A stretch of 64,000 bases of DNA, taken from an uncultured Muribaculaceae bacterium (GTDB lineage: Bacteria > Bacteroidota > Bacteroidia > Bacteroidales > Muribaculaceae). The stretch's first letter is position 1, and every line of letters starts with the position of its first letter. The notes beneath the pieces were generated by a model. It was not told where the DNA came from. It searched no databases and saw nothing but the letters and a program-made list of their open reading frames with translations. Positions 25,685 to 34,963 of the stretch are shown in pieces. The DNA is taken from NCBI GenBank assembly GCA_910579675.1, contig CAJTUF010000013.1, positions 1 to 64,000 on the forward strand. Direction: 5' to 3'. A program made the translations under genes and the position numbers.

Positions 25685-26800
25685 ATGTCAGGACTATATA
25701 TCCATGTGCCCTATTGTCGCTCGAAGTGTGCCTATTGCGATTTCTACTCTGTTGCTGCGCGCTCACTCGACGCCGACCGCTATGTCGATGCCATAGCTGC
25801 CGAGCTGGCTGCCCGCATTGATAGTTATCCCCATCCCTTTTCAACCGTCTACATAGGCGGAGGCACACCGTCGGTGCTTCCGGCCCAGGCTCTGTCGCGC
25901 CTTATCGGCTTGGTGGCTCCCAAAGCTGTCAGCGATGCTGAAATCACCATCGAAGTCAACCCCGACGATATCGACCGACCACTCGCCGATCTCCTCGCAG
26001 GCAGCGGCGTCAACCGTGTAAGCATGGGGGTACAAAGCCTTGTCGACACCGAACTCCGGGCCATAAGCCGCCGCCATGATGCCTTATCGGCCATCGAGGC
26101 TGTGTCCACCCTCCGACGCGCCGGGATCGACAATATAAGCTGCGATCTCATCTATGGACTGCCCGGACAGACCCCGGCATCGTTTGCCCGCTCTATCGAC
26201 AGGCTTCTTGAGATAGGGCCGCCCCACATATCGGCCTACCTTCTGAGCTATGAGCCGGGCACACGCCTCACCCGGGATCTTGAGGCCGGACGCATCTCAA
26301 GGGCTTCAGATACCGAAGCATGCAACTACTATCACCAGCTGTGCGACGCCCTCTCCGCTGCAGGATATATCCACTACGAAATCAGCAATTTCGCACTTCC
26401 GGGGATGCACTCGCGCCACAACTCCTCTTATTGGGATCCCGACTCGGCATATCTCGGCCTCGGGCCGTCGGCCCACAGCTACGATGGCATATGCCGCCGC
26501 AGAGCAAATATAGCCTCGATAGGGCGCTATCTATCGTCACCAGCCGATGCAGCAGATCCTGAACTTACCGAAACCCTATCCGAATCCCAGTTATTTGACG
26601 AACGGCTGATGCTGGGACTCCGTACTATGGCGGGGGTCGACACCTCCACACTCCCCTCCTCGCTCTCGACCCCAATGCTGCGCCGTGCCCGCAAATGGAT
26701 TGAAGCGGGCGATCTGCATCTCCGCAACAGTGTGCTCACAATCGACCCTGCCTCATGGCTCATCACCGACTCCATTCTGGCTGACCTCTTTGCCGACTGA
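25685..26800 (+). CDS. hemW: Radical SAM heme chaperone HemW
   Basis: 371 residues. The radical SAM cluster motif CRSKCAYC gives Cys11, Cys15 and Cys18. YIGGGTPSVLP, VNPDD and GVQSL follow as in HemN/HemW proteins. The N-terminal region that defines true HemN oxidases is absent, so heme delivery is more likely than coproporphyrinogen oxidation. GLGPSAHSYDG is typical of HemW. It closes the metF-holB-addB-hemW run. A new promoter begins 47 bases after its stop. Confidence 0.93.
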   Translation: MSGLYIHVPYCRSKCAYCDFYSVAARSLDADRYVDAIAAELAARIDSYPHPFSTVYIGGGTPSVLPAQALSRLIGLVAPKAVSDAEITIEVNPDDIDRPLADLLAGSGVNRVSMGVQSLVDTELRAISRRHDALSAIEAVSTLRRAGIDNISCDLIYGLPGQTPASFARSIDRLLEIGPPHISAYLLSYEPGTRLTRDLEAGRISRASDTEACNYYHQLCDALSAAGYIHYEISNFALPGMHSRHNSSYWDPDSAYLGLGPSAHSYDGICRRRANIASIGRYLSSPADAADPELTETLSESQLFDERLMLGLRTMAGVDTSTLPSSLSTPMLRRARKWIEAGDLHLRNSVLTIDPASWLITDSILADLFAD

Positions 26801-26846
26801 CAGGTCAAAAAAATGGTTAAAATACCCGTTGCGGCTTGGCGCGCTC

Positions 26847-26877
26847 TTGGCTTTTAGCTCAGATTTCGTTAACTTTG
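26847..26877 (+). promoter_or_regulatory. Promoter of the CHU_C cargo gene
   Basis: TTG at 26847-26849, a 20-base spacer, then TAACTTTG at 26870-26877, 17 bases before the ATG. Confidence 0.75.
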
Positions 26878-26894
26878 TAAGTTAATACGCCGCG

Positions 26895-28220
26895 ATGAAA
26901 AAGATAACCGGATTCACTTCAGCACTATTGTTTGCATCGGTCAGCCTGACGGCTTCGGCCGCCACTCCGTCTGTTACCGTCACTGGCGGCTCCCACACCC
27001 CGGTAAGCATTGAGCCCGACCGGCAGTCGGGACTAAGCGCCCTGTATGTGGTCGATGCCTCGGGGGGTGATCAAGTGACTGCCGTATATACTCCGGCCAC
27101 CCCGGGGACTCCGGTGACATGGAGCCGCTTTTCAAGTCAGGGAGGAGCTAATGCCATCCCGATCGACAATATCTCCGGCTACACCCTCGCAGACCTTGAG
27201 CCTGACATGGGATATATCGTGACAGAGGGTAACCGCCAGACCTGCTTCTGGGTGTCTGACTATGCATCCCACCCTTTTGCCATCGACGCTGTAGCAATAT
27301 CCGGAGCCGACTGCTCTTCAGTCACACTTCATCCCAAGGGTCACGGCGGGAGGATGGTATACTACTCCATCAACGGCAGGCCGCTGGAGATAGACCGTGA
27401 AATAGCCCTTACCTACACCTCTCTTGAGTTTGATTCCGAATCACATTCCTACCGGCCTGTGAACGTGATTGCCAAGCTGGCATATCTACGTGATGAAATC
27501 CATGCCGCCGCACCCCTCACCGCAACCTCATTTGCCATTGAAGGGGATCGCTTTCTCGCAGCATGGGGCCTTGTCTCGCGGGCCGAGAGCAACACAATTG
27601 ATCCCGTGGCGGTAGATGCCACTGTGAGCGTGAGCCAAATCCCACGCGACAGCGCCGACAACGAACAGACCGGTGGCGATGCCTCGGGCGGCGACATGCT
27701 CGGAGGATCGGCCCCTGTGGAGATCGATTTTGAAGCTGTAGTCACCGATGGCGCCCGATTCACTGAATGGCAGTTTGCTTCTGATCCCGACTTCTCATCG
27801 GTCGACCTCCGGTTCTCCGATTCTTCAATGATATACACCTTCACCGAGAGCGGTACCACCTACGCACGTTTCGTAGCCGCCAACGGCGACGGATCATGCG
27901 AATACACAGGCGATCCATTTGTGATCTCCATAGGCGAGAGCGATCTGAAATGCCCCAATGCCTTCACTCCAGGCAATCAGGATGGGGTCAACGACGAATG
28001 GCGTGTGAGCTACAAGTCGATCATTGCTTTCGACTGCGTGATCTTCGCCCGCTCGGGCCGCCGTGTGGCCCACCTCACCGACCCATCGCAAGGATGGGAT
28101 GGGCGCATAGGAGGCAAAATGGCCCCTTCAGGCGTTTATTACTATATCATCAAAGCCACCGGCTCTGATGGCCGTCAATACAACCTCTCCGGCGACATCA
28201 ACATCATCGGCTATAAATAA
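26895..28220 (+). CDS. Secreted protein with CHU_C (type IX sorting) domain
   Basis: 441 residues. A signal peptide (MKKITGFTSALLF to SASAA) starts it. Residues 353-441 form a gliding-motility-associated C-terminal domain: CPNAFTPGNQDGVNDEW, RSGRRV, WDGRIGGKMAPSGVYYYII. This domain marks type B cargo of the type IX secretion system. The middle (about residues 30-350) is beta-rich with no family I recognise. PorT and PorP/SprF near the window end belong to the same pathway. It is followed by a lytic transglycosylase and uvrA on the same strand. Confidence 0.88.
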   Translation: MKKITGFTSALLFASVSLTASAATPSVTVTGGSHTPVSIEPDRQSGLSALYVVDASGGDQVTAVYTPATPGTPVTWSRFSSQGGANAIPIDNISGYTLADLEPDMGYIVTEGNRQTCFWVSDYASHPFAIDAVAISGADCSSVTLHPKGHGGRMVYYSINGRPLEIDREIALTYTSLEFDSESHSYRPVNVIAKLAYLRDEIHAAAPLTATSFAIEGDRFLAAWGLVSRAESNTIDPVAVDATVSVSQIPRDSADNEQTGGDASGGDMLGGSAPVEIDFEAVVTDGARFTEWQFASDPDFSSVDLRFSDSSMIYTFTESGTTYARFVAANGDGSCEYTGDPFVISIGESDLKCPNAFTPGNQDGVNDEWRVSYKSIIAFDCVIFARSGRRVAHLTDPSQGWDGRIGGKMAPSGVYYYIIKATGSDGRQYNLSGDINIIGYK

Positions 28221-28284
28221 ATCAGGCCATATTGACCGGTCGCATCTATTATTTTCTAACCTTCAAGAAATTACAAAACAAGCT

Positions 28285-29289
28285 ATGAATATCCGCATCC
28301 TGATCCTTGCCGCTGCCGCAGCAGTGGGAGCCGCCTTTGCTTCATGCACTCAGGCAGTGGCCGAAACCGCACCTGACAAAACCGCCACCACCCCCTTCAG
28401 CCCTGTCTACTCCCCCGAGATTCCGCGATATGTAGAGCTGTGTGGCGACAAAGTCGATCTCGACCGGGAGGATATGTATGAGCGCTTCGACCGCGAGATC
28501 ACCTCTATGGCCTACGGCCACGGGTCGACCCTCGCCATAATCAAGCGAGCCAACCGCTACTTTCCCGTCATGGCCCCGATATTGAAAGAGGAGGGTGTGC
28601 CGATGGATATGCTCTATCTTGCATGCATCGAGAGCTCGCTCCATCCCATAGCCCGCTCGGGCGCGGGCGCTGCCGGTTTCTGGCAGATAATGCCCGCCAC
28701 CGCACGCGAGAATGGCCTCGTGGTCAACGACAGTGTGGACCAACGCTACGATCTCGAACTCTCCACCCGCGCCGCTTGCCGCATCCTCAAGCGCGCCTAT
28801 GCCAAGTACGGCAATTGGGAAAGCGCGGCGGCGAGCTACAATGGTGGCATGGGGCGGGTGTCGCGCGAACTGGCCGCCCAGGAGGCCGAATCGGCCTACG
28901 ATCTCTTCCTCAACGAAGAGACCTCCCGCTACATGTTCCGCCTCCTTGCCATGAAAGCCATCATGGACAATCCGGCTGCCTTCGGCTACCTCATAAAGCC
29001 CGATCAATTTTATTATCCCATCGACTACGATGTGGTGGAGGTGACCGCGCCTGTGGCCGACTGGGCCGCATGGGCCCGCGAACACGGCACCACCTACATG
29101 CAGCTGCGCAACCACAATCCATGGATAAGAGGCAAAAGTCTTCCGGCCCCCAAAGCCACCCGCAGCAAGACCAAAGCCAAGACACAGGCCGAGCCTGCAA
29201 CCTACCGCGTGCTGGTGCCAAAGAAAGAGAGCCTCAGCCGTTCCAATCACAAACCCAAGCTTTTCAACCCCAACTGGAGCAATCTATAA
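28285..29289 (+). CDS. Lytic transglycosylase lipoprotein (MltD-like)
   Basis: 334 residues from MNIRILILAAAAAV. The lipobox AFASC makes it a lipoprotein. The SLT domain shows IESSLHPIARSGAGAAGFWQ with the catalytic Glu at about 116, then MPATAREN, and SYNGGMGRV. It cleaves glycan strands of peptidoglycan, leaving 1,6-anhydro ends. No LysM repeats are present, unlike MltD itself; the tail is basic and lysine-rich. The longer frame from 28168 starts inside the previous gene and is not used. The start of uvrA lies 3 bases past the stop. Confidence 0.92.
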   Translation: MNIRILILAAAAAVGAAFASCTQAVAETAPDKTATTPFSPVYSPEIPRYVELCGDKVDLDREDMYERFDREITSMAYGHGSTLAIIKRANRYFPVMAPILKEEGVPMDMLYLACIESSLHPIARSGAGAAGFWQIMPATARENGLVVNDSVDQRYDLELSTRAACRILKRAYAKYGNWESAAASYNGGMGRVSRELAAQEAESAYDLFLNEETSRYMFRLLAMKAIMDNPAAFGYLIKPDQFYYPIDYDVVEVTAPVADWAAWAREHGTTYMQLRNHNPWIRGKSLPAPKATRSKTKAKTQAEPATYRVLVPKKESLSRSNHKPKLFNPNWSNL

Positions 29290-29292
29290 GTC

Positions 29293-32200
29293 ATGATCGA
29301 CAATGCAGCCATACAGCCTCAGGACCGCCTTGAGGTGATCGGGGCGAGGGTCAACAACCTCAAGAATATCGACGTAACCATTCCCCACGACTCTCTTACG
29401 GTGATCACCGGCCTATCGGGCAGTGGGAAGTCGAGTCTCGCTTTCGACACCATCTATGCCGAGGGGCAGCGACGCTATATCGAGACCTTCTCATCATACG
29501 CCCGAGGGATGCTCGGCGCACTCCAGAGACCCGACGTCGACAAGGTGTCGGGTCTCAACCCTGTGATTGCCATAGAGCAGAAAACCGTCAACCGCAATCC
29601 ACGCTCGACCATAGGCACCACCACGGAGGTCTACGACTTCCTCCGTCTGCTCTTTGCGCGCATTGCCGAGGCAAGGAGCTACCTGTCTGGACTTCCGATG
29701 ATCAAATATACCTCGGGCCAGATAGTCGACCTCCTGCTCAACCTCTATTCAGGTAAGAGAGTGGCCATTCTCGCCCCACTCGTCAAAAACCGTAAGGGAC
29801 ACTACAAGGAGCTTCTCGACTCGCTACGCCGCAAAGGCTATCTGCGCGTGAGGGTCGACGGCGAGATGCGCGAGCTCACCATGGGCATGAAGCTCGACCG
29901 CTACCGCAACCACTCGATAGAGCTGGTGATCGACCGCATCAAGGTGGTCGGGCAAGAGCGCGACCGCATTGCCGACACCGTGACCGAGGCACTGCGTCAG
30001 GGGGATAAGGAGCTGATGGTGCTCGATGTCGACGACCCCGAGGCTCGTCCTTCCTACTACTCCCAGCATCTTATGGATCCCGAAAATGGGATAAGCTATC
30101 CCGAGCCAGCGCCTCATACATTCTCTTTCAACTCCCCGCAAGGCGCCTGTCCCCACTGCAACGGCCTCGGATATGCCTTTGCCATCGACCACGACAAGAT
30201 TTTTCCCGACCGCACCAAATCGGTACGCAACGGAGCAATAGCCCCTTTGGGCAAGTATCAGAGCAAGATGATATTCTGGCAGCTTGCCGCGGTGCTCGAA
30301 GCTCACGGCTTCTCGCTCGACACTCCTGTGGCCGACCTTTCCGAAGAGACCGTGACCGATATGCTCTACGGCACCACCCAACCCCTCTACATCAACAACG
30401 AGGGGGGCGCCATATCCAACTACAAGCTCGCCTTCGACGGCCTCCTGCGCTATCTTGAGCCGGAGGCTGCCGCCGATGCCGAAGGGGAGGAGCGCGGCGG
30501 CAAGACCGACAGTGCCAGCCGGTTTGCATCGCGCATAGTGTGTCCGGAGTGCGGTGGCCGGCGCCTCCGCCGCGAGAGCCTCTGCTTCTTTATCAACGAC
30601 CGCAACATTGCCGACCTCGCCCGGATGGACATTGTGGAGCTCCACAAGTGGATCTCCGACCTTGAGCCACGCCTATCCCCCACGCAGGCCATCATCGGCC
30701 GTGAGATTCTCAAGGAGATCCGCACCCGCCTCAGCTTTCTTATCGACGTGGGGCTCGGCTATCTCTCGCTCGACCGCAACAGCGCCACCCTCTCGGGCGG
30801 TGAGAGCCAGCGCATCCGTCTCGCCACCCAGATAGGATCCGAGCTGGTCAATGTGCTGTATATCCTCGACGAGCCAAGCATCGGCCTACACCAGCGCGAC
30901 AACCGGCGGCTCATCGACTCGCTGACACGGTTGCGCGACGTGGGCAACACGGTGATTGTAGTGGAACACGACAAAGATATGATGCTGGCAGCCGACTACA
31001 TAGTCGATATCGGCCCGAAAGCCGGGCGCCGGGGCGGCGAGGTGGTATATCAGGGCAAGCCTGACGATATGCTTGCCTCAGGCACTCTCACAGCCGACTA
31101 TCTTACCGGACGCCGCTCCATCCCCCTCCCCTCCCGGCGCAGACCCGGCAACGGACTCTCCCTTGAGCTCATCGGAGCCACAGGCCACAACCTCCGCGAT
31201 GTCGATCTCTCCATCCCTCTCGGCACCTTCACGGTAGTGGCCGGTGTGTCGGGCAGCGGCAAGAGTTCTCTCATCAACTCCACTCTCCAGCCGATACTGT
31301 CGAAACACTTCTTCCGCTCGCTCGCCGAGCCCCTGCCCTACCGCGAGCTGCGAGGCATCGAAAACATCGACAAGGTGGTGACCGTCAATCAGTCGCCACT
31401 CGGGCGCACCCCGCGCTCCAATCCCGCCACCTATACCGGACTTTTCTCCGATATCCGCTCCCTTTTTGTCAACCTCCCTGAAGCCAAGTTGCGCGGCTAC
31501 AAGCCCGGGCGCTTCTCTTTCAACATTGCCGGAGGCCGATGTGAGGTGTGTGGCGGCAATGGCTACCGCACCATCGAGATGAACTTCCTCCCCGACCTCC
31601 TCGTGCCATGCGAGGCGTGTGGCGGCAAGCGCTACAAGCGAGAGACTCTTGAGGTGCGCTATAAAGGCAAGTCGATAGCCGATGTGCTCGACATGACCAT
31701 CTCCCAGGCCCTCGACTTCTTCGCTCCGATCCCAAAGATAGCCCGCAAGCTGCAGGTGCTCGCCGACATCGGTCTCGGATATATCAAGCTCGGCCAGCCG
31801 TCGTCGACCCTCTCGGGCGGCGAAAACCAGCGTGTGAAGCTCGCCACAGAGCTCGCCCGCCGCGACACCGGCCGCACCCTCTTCATCCTCGACGAACCCA
31901 CCACCGGCCTCCACTTCGACGATATCCGCGCTCTTCTCATTCTGCTCGACAGTCTTGTGGAGAAGGGTAACACCGTGGTGGTGATCGAACACAATCTCGA
32001 CGTTGCCGCCCACGCCGACTATATTATCGATATGGGCCCCGGCGGAGGCCGCGATGGCGGACAGATTGTGGCAACCGGCACCCCTGAGCAGGTTGCCCGG
32101 CTCGACTCACCCACAGCTCCCTTCCTCGCCGAAGAGCTCGCGCACCATCCTCCGGTGCCGCTCGGCGAGCCGACCAAAGCTCCTGCGCCCGCAAGAGCCG

Positions 32201-32301
32201 CAAAGGCAGCAAAAAAAGCTGCACCCGCTCCAACTGACAGTCCAGACGGAGCCGCCACTCCCCGCCGCCGCGGACGACCCCGCAAGAACCCTACAGCATA
32301 A
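29293..32301 (+). CDS. uvrA: UvrA excision nuclease subunit with C-terminal AT-hook-like tail
   Basis: 1002 residues, about 60 more than usual. Two ABC cassettes: Walker A GLSGSGKSS at 40-48 and GVSGSGKSS at 651-659; signatures LSGGESQR and LSGGENQR. The second zinc finger is intact (Cys750, 753, 773, 776). In the first, the upstream CPxCG pair expected ahead of SFNSPQGACPHC is replaced by HLMDPENGISYPEP, so only the downstream pair remains. The extra tail is Ala/Lys/Pro-rich and ends RRRGRPRKNP (991-1000), an AT-hook-like core. It detects bulky DNA lesions with UvrB. It may be one of two UvrA paralogues of the genome. Confidence 0.95.
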   Translation: MIDNAAIQPQDRLEVIGARVNNLKNIDVTIPHDSLTVITGLSGSGKSSLAFDTIYAEGQRRYIETFSSYARGMLGALQRPDVDKVSGLNPVIAIEQKTVNRNPRSTIGTTTEVYDFLRLLFARIAEARSYLSGLPMIKYTSGQIVDLLLNLYSGKRVAILAPLVKNRKGHYKELLDSLRRKGYLRVRVDGEMRELTMGMKLDRYRNHSIELVIDRIKVVGQERDRIADTVTEALRQGDKELMVLDVDDPEARPSYYSQHLMDPENGISYPEPAPHTFSFNSPQGACPHCNGLGYAFAIDHDKIFPDRTKSVRNGAIAPLGKYQSKMIFWQLAAVLEAHGFSLDTPVADLSEETVTDMLYGTTQPLYINNEGGAISNYKLAFDGLLRYLEPEAAADAEGEERGGKTDSASRFASRIVCPECGGRRLRRESLCFFINDRNIADLARMDIVELHKWISDLEPRLSPTQAIIGREILKEIRTRLSFLIDVGLGYLSLDRNSATLSGGESQRIRLATQIGSELVNVLYILDEPSIGLHQRDNRRLIDSLTRLRDVGNTVIVVEHDKDMMLAADYIVDIGPKAGRRGGEVVYQGKPDDMLASGTLTADYLTGRRSIPLPSRRRPGNGLSLELIGATGHNLRDVDLSIPLGTFTVVAGVSGSGKSSLINSTLQPILSKHFFRSLAEPLPYRELRGIENIDKVVTVNQSPLGRTPRSNPATYTGLFSDIRSLFVNLPEAKLRGYKPGRFSFNIAGGRCEVCGGNGYRTIEMNFLPDLLVPCEACGGKRYKRETLEVRYKGKSIADVLDMTISQALDFFAPIPKIARKLQVLADIGLGYIKLGQPSSTLSGGENQRVKLATELARRDTGRTLFILDEPTTGLHFDDIRALLILLDSLVEKGNTVVVIEHNLDVAAHADYIIDMGPGGGRDGGQIVATGTPEQVARLDSPTAPFLAEELAHHPPVPLGEPTKAPAPARAAKAAKKAAPAPTDSPDGAATPRRRGRPRKNPTA

Positions 32302-32317
32302 TCCCGCAATCATAGGC

Positions 32318-32353
32318 CAAGGGCCTGCCGCTCATTCAAGCCGCAGGCCCTTG
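32318..32353. terminator. Bidirectional terminator between uvrA and the lipoprotein gene
   Basis: Arms caagggcctgc and gcaggcccttg form an 11-bp stem with a 14-base loop between two converging genes. Confidence 0.7.
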
Positions 32354-32382
32354 ACCTATATTGTTGCATTGTTATTGACCGC

Positions 32383-33153
32383 TTACAGACGCAGATGGAG
32401 TTTGCCTTCATGCCAGGCTTCCAGTTCATCCTTGACGCTTTCGAGATATAAGATCGGACTGTCGAGAATAAACTGACCGCCGCTGTAGGTGTTGAGATTA
32501 ACCTTTTCGCCAAACCGCTTCTCGAAGAGCTCCATCACATAAGCGTAGGCCTCATCGACCGACTCGAAGTAATAGGCGTCCTCCTTATCTTTCCGATCAT
32601 ATGCCATGACATACAAGCGCTGAAAATCGGTATTGACATATTGTTCAATAGCCGACACTTTCACCTTTTTCTTGCTTATATCGGTGACGCTTATAGCCTC
32701 ACCATTGACCACAATGGTATTGTAGTTGAGTGCATAGTCGCGGCGTATCATGAATCTGAGGTCGGAATCGAGATCACCTACGCGCCCGAGCACCCATATC
32801 GCCCAAGACAGACGCGTAGTTCCGTGTGCACATCCAAATGTTGTCAACGGAGTATAGATATTACCGTTGTCGATTGTCAGAAAGGCGGGACCGGGAACAC
32901 TGAAACCGATCCACTCCGAGAAGTCGAACTCACGCCAGGGGCTATCTTCATCGTCACGTTCATACGACTTTATGCCGTCGCGCTCAAGGGTTGTACTGCC
33001 CGACATAAGCAGATGATTGACTTCCGTAACGTCAAAACCGGCTACTGGGAGAAGTGGATTCTCGGCGTCAAATTCTGGCTCATCGGCCGAACACGACGAT
33101 AGGAGGGCCATGACTGCCACGGCCGCCACTGAGAGCCATCGATATGTTTTCAT
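32383..33153 (-). CDS. Lipoprotein of unknown function
   Basis: 256 residues. The lipobox LLSSC near residue 21 follows a typical signal peptide (MKTYRWLSVAAVAVMALL), so the mature protein is a lipoprotein, starting CSADEPEFDAEN. I recognise no family. The acidic start after the cysteine suggests possible export to the surface, as in Bacteroidetes surface lipoproteins. It is mixed alpha/beta with many aromatic residues and ends in a hydrophilic stretch. It is a single-gene unit with its own promoter at 33201-33208. Confidence 0.75.
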   Translation of the reverse strand: MKTYRWLSVAAVAVMALLSSCSADEPEFDAENPLLPVAGFDVTEVNHLLMSGSTTLERDGIKSYERDDEDSPWREFDFSEWIGFSVPGPAFLTIDNGNIYTPLTTFGCAHGTTRLSWAIWVLGRVGDLDSDLRFMIRRDYALNYNTIVVNGEAISVTDISKKKVKVSAIEQYVNTDFQRLYVMAYDRKDKEDAYYFESVDEAYAYVMELFEKRFGEKVNLNTYSGGQFILDSPILYLESVKDELEAWHEGKLHLRL

Positions 33154-33200
33154 ATTGGCTGGGGGATTAAGATGGTTGATAATATGTTGATTGGTTTCCG

Positions 33201-33208
33201 CAAAGATA
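33201..33208 (-). promoter_or_regulatory. -7 element of the lipoprotein gene
   Basis: Reads TATCTTTG on the minus strand, about 47 bases before the ATG. Confidence 0.6.
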
Positions 33209-33249
33209 AGGATTTATCACCAACTTTCACATATTTTTCGGTAAAAAAA

Positions 33250-34605
33250 TCATAATATGCCAATCGATTGGGCAAAAATCAGTCCTATAGCCACCGGACA
33301 AACCCACCGGAGCAGAAACACAAGGAGCCGCATGGGGCGGAAGCGGGTGGCGCCACGGCAAGTCATTTGTTCAGAAAGCACACTCCTATCGAGTTTCCAT
33401 CCCACGAAGACAGATATGATCATGCCGCCGAGCGGAAGCATGACATTGCTTGTGGCGGTGTCGAAGAAGTTAAACAGAGTGAGGCCAAAGAGTGTGAAGT
33501 CGCTCAGGCAGCCGAATGAGAGGGCACATAGGGTGCCAAACAGGGCTGCTATACCTGTGTTGAGCACCACGGCGCTCCGCCGCTTCATTTTCAGCTCTTC
33601 CATGAAAAAAGTTATTGCTATCTCGCTCATGGAAATGGTGGAGGTGAGCGATGCAAGAAAGAGAAGGAAGAAAAAGAGCGTTGACCATACTGTGCCGCCT
33701 GCGAGCGAGTGGAATATCGACGGAAGCACCTCAAACACCAGTGTAGGGCCCGCCGACGGCGACATGCCGAAGGTAAAAACGGCCGGAAATATGATCACTC
33801 CCGCCAAAATAGCCACAACGGTGTCGAGCGATGCCGTGATCAGGGCCGATCGCCCCAAACGTGTGTTGTCGGCAAAATAGCTCGAATAGGTGAGCATGGT
33901 GCCCAGACCGAGACTCAGCGAGAAAAAGGCCTGCCCCAGGGCGCCCAGCATGGTCGAAGGGGTAAGTGCTGAGAAGTCGGGGCTAAACAGAAAGCTCAAT
34001 CCCTCCCGCGCACCGGCCATAGTGAGTGAATTGGCGCAGAATATAAGCAGCAGGATAAAAAGCATCGGCATAAGGATGTTGGAGAAACGCTCTATCCCCT
34101 TGGCAACGCCTCTCATCAGAATGGCGAAGTTGATTGCCAGAAAGACAATGGTCCACAATGCCGGGCGCCAGTTGCCGGTAACAAAACTGTCGAAATGGGT
34201 GTGATAGCCTGCCGCATCGCCATAGTCGAGGGATCCGATGGCGCTCTGGACCATGTACTCTACTGTCCATCCAGCCACCACCGAGTAGAAGCTCAGTATC
34301 ATAAGCGACGACAGCACTCCCATATATCCTGTGAGTTGCCAAACCCGGTGAGAGGCGTGGAGCCTGAAAGCCCCGGTGATGTTTGACCGCGAGCTACGCC
34401 CGAGGATAAATTCGGCACATATCACCGGCACTCCCAGCAGAAAGATAAATGCTATGTAGCACACCATAAACGCGCCGCCCCCATGGGTGCCCGCCTCGTA
34501 TGGAAACCGCCATATATTGCCTAAGCCTACCGCCGACCCTACCGTTGTGGCGATCGCGCCTATACGGGTGGCAAACACCGCCCGATGTGTATTTTTTGAT
34601 GTCAT
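33250..34605 (-). CDS. Sodium-dependent transporter, NSS family (second of a pair)
   Basis: 451 residues with 11-12 predicted membrane segments. The sodium and substrate site of TM1 is in VGSAVGLGNIWRFPYEAG near residue 25. GAFMVCYIAFIFLLGVPVICAEF is TM2. The family (LeuT-like) moves amino acids or similar compounds with sodium across the inner membrane; substrate is not readable. It is about 50 bases downstream of a small membrane-protein gene and is a paralogue of the transporter at 34960-36324. Confidence 0.94.
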   Translation of the reverse strand: MTSKNTHRAVFATRIGAIATTVGSAVGLGNIWRFPYEAGTHGGGAFMVCYIAFIFLLGVPVICAEFILGRSSRSNITGAFRLHASHRVWQLTGYMGVLSSLMILSFYSVVAGWTVEYMVQSAIGSLDYGDAAGYHTHFDSFVTGNWRPALWTIVFLAINFAILMRGVAKGIERFSNILMPMLFILLLIFCANSLTMAGAREGLSFLFSPDFSALTPSTMLGALGQAFFSLSLGLGTMLTYSSYFADNTRLGRSALITASLDTVVAILAGVIIFPAVFTFGMSPSAGPTLVFEVLPSIFHSLAGGTVWSTLFFFLLFLASLTSTISMSEIAITFFMEELKMKRRSAVVLNTGIAALFGTLCALSFGCLSDFTLFGLTLFNFFDTATSNVMLPLGGMIISVFVGWKLDRSVLSEQMTCRGATRFRPMRLLVFLLRWVCPVAIGLIFAQSIGIL

Positions 34606-34651
34606 TCAGATTGATTTCGTAGTTTGTGGAAATAGTGTGAGTAGGGAGCGA

Positions 34652-34963
34652 TTAGTCGACAGCCTCGTCAAGCGGACTCTGCCGACGCTTTGTATTTGCT
34701 GTTGGAGCCTTCTGCTTCTTACCGGCACTCACCCTCTTCCGGCTCTTTTTCTTTTCATTAGCATTGCTCGACACTGAGTCGACCGACGCAGCGTTCTCTA
34801 CCTCTGCCATCTCTACCTCCGATGCCGCTTCAGAGGGGGTGGGGGGATTGCTACCGCGCCAAGAGGCAATGGCCGCCACCGCAGCCACCAACACTATGGC
34901 GAGTGCTATAAGGCCTCGACGCTCTATGGCTGTAGGGCCGCCACCATGAAGACTGTCGGTCAT
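34652..34963 (-). CDS. Small single-span membrane protein with basic tail
   Basis: 103 residues from MTDSLHGGGPTAIERRG. One membrane helix near residues 18-35 (GLIALAIVLVAAVAAIASW) is followed by an acidic stretch and a lysine-rich C-terminus (KKKSRKRVSAGKKQK). I recognise no family. The ATG overlaps the stop of the upstream NSS transporter as ATGA, so translation is probably coupled. A second NSS transporter gene follows. The longer frame (to 35104) runs inside the upstream transporter gene and is not used. An accessory subunit of one of the transporters is possible but unproven. Confidence 0.65.
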   Translation of the reverse strand: MTDSLHGGGPTAIERRGLIALAIVLVAAVAAIASWRGSNPPTPSEAASEVEMAEVENAASVDSVSSNANEKKKSRKRVSAGKKQKAPTANTKRRQSPLDEAVD

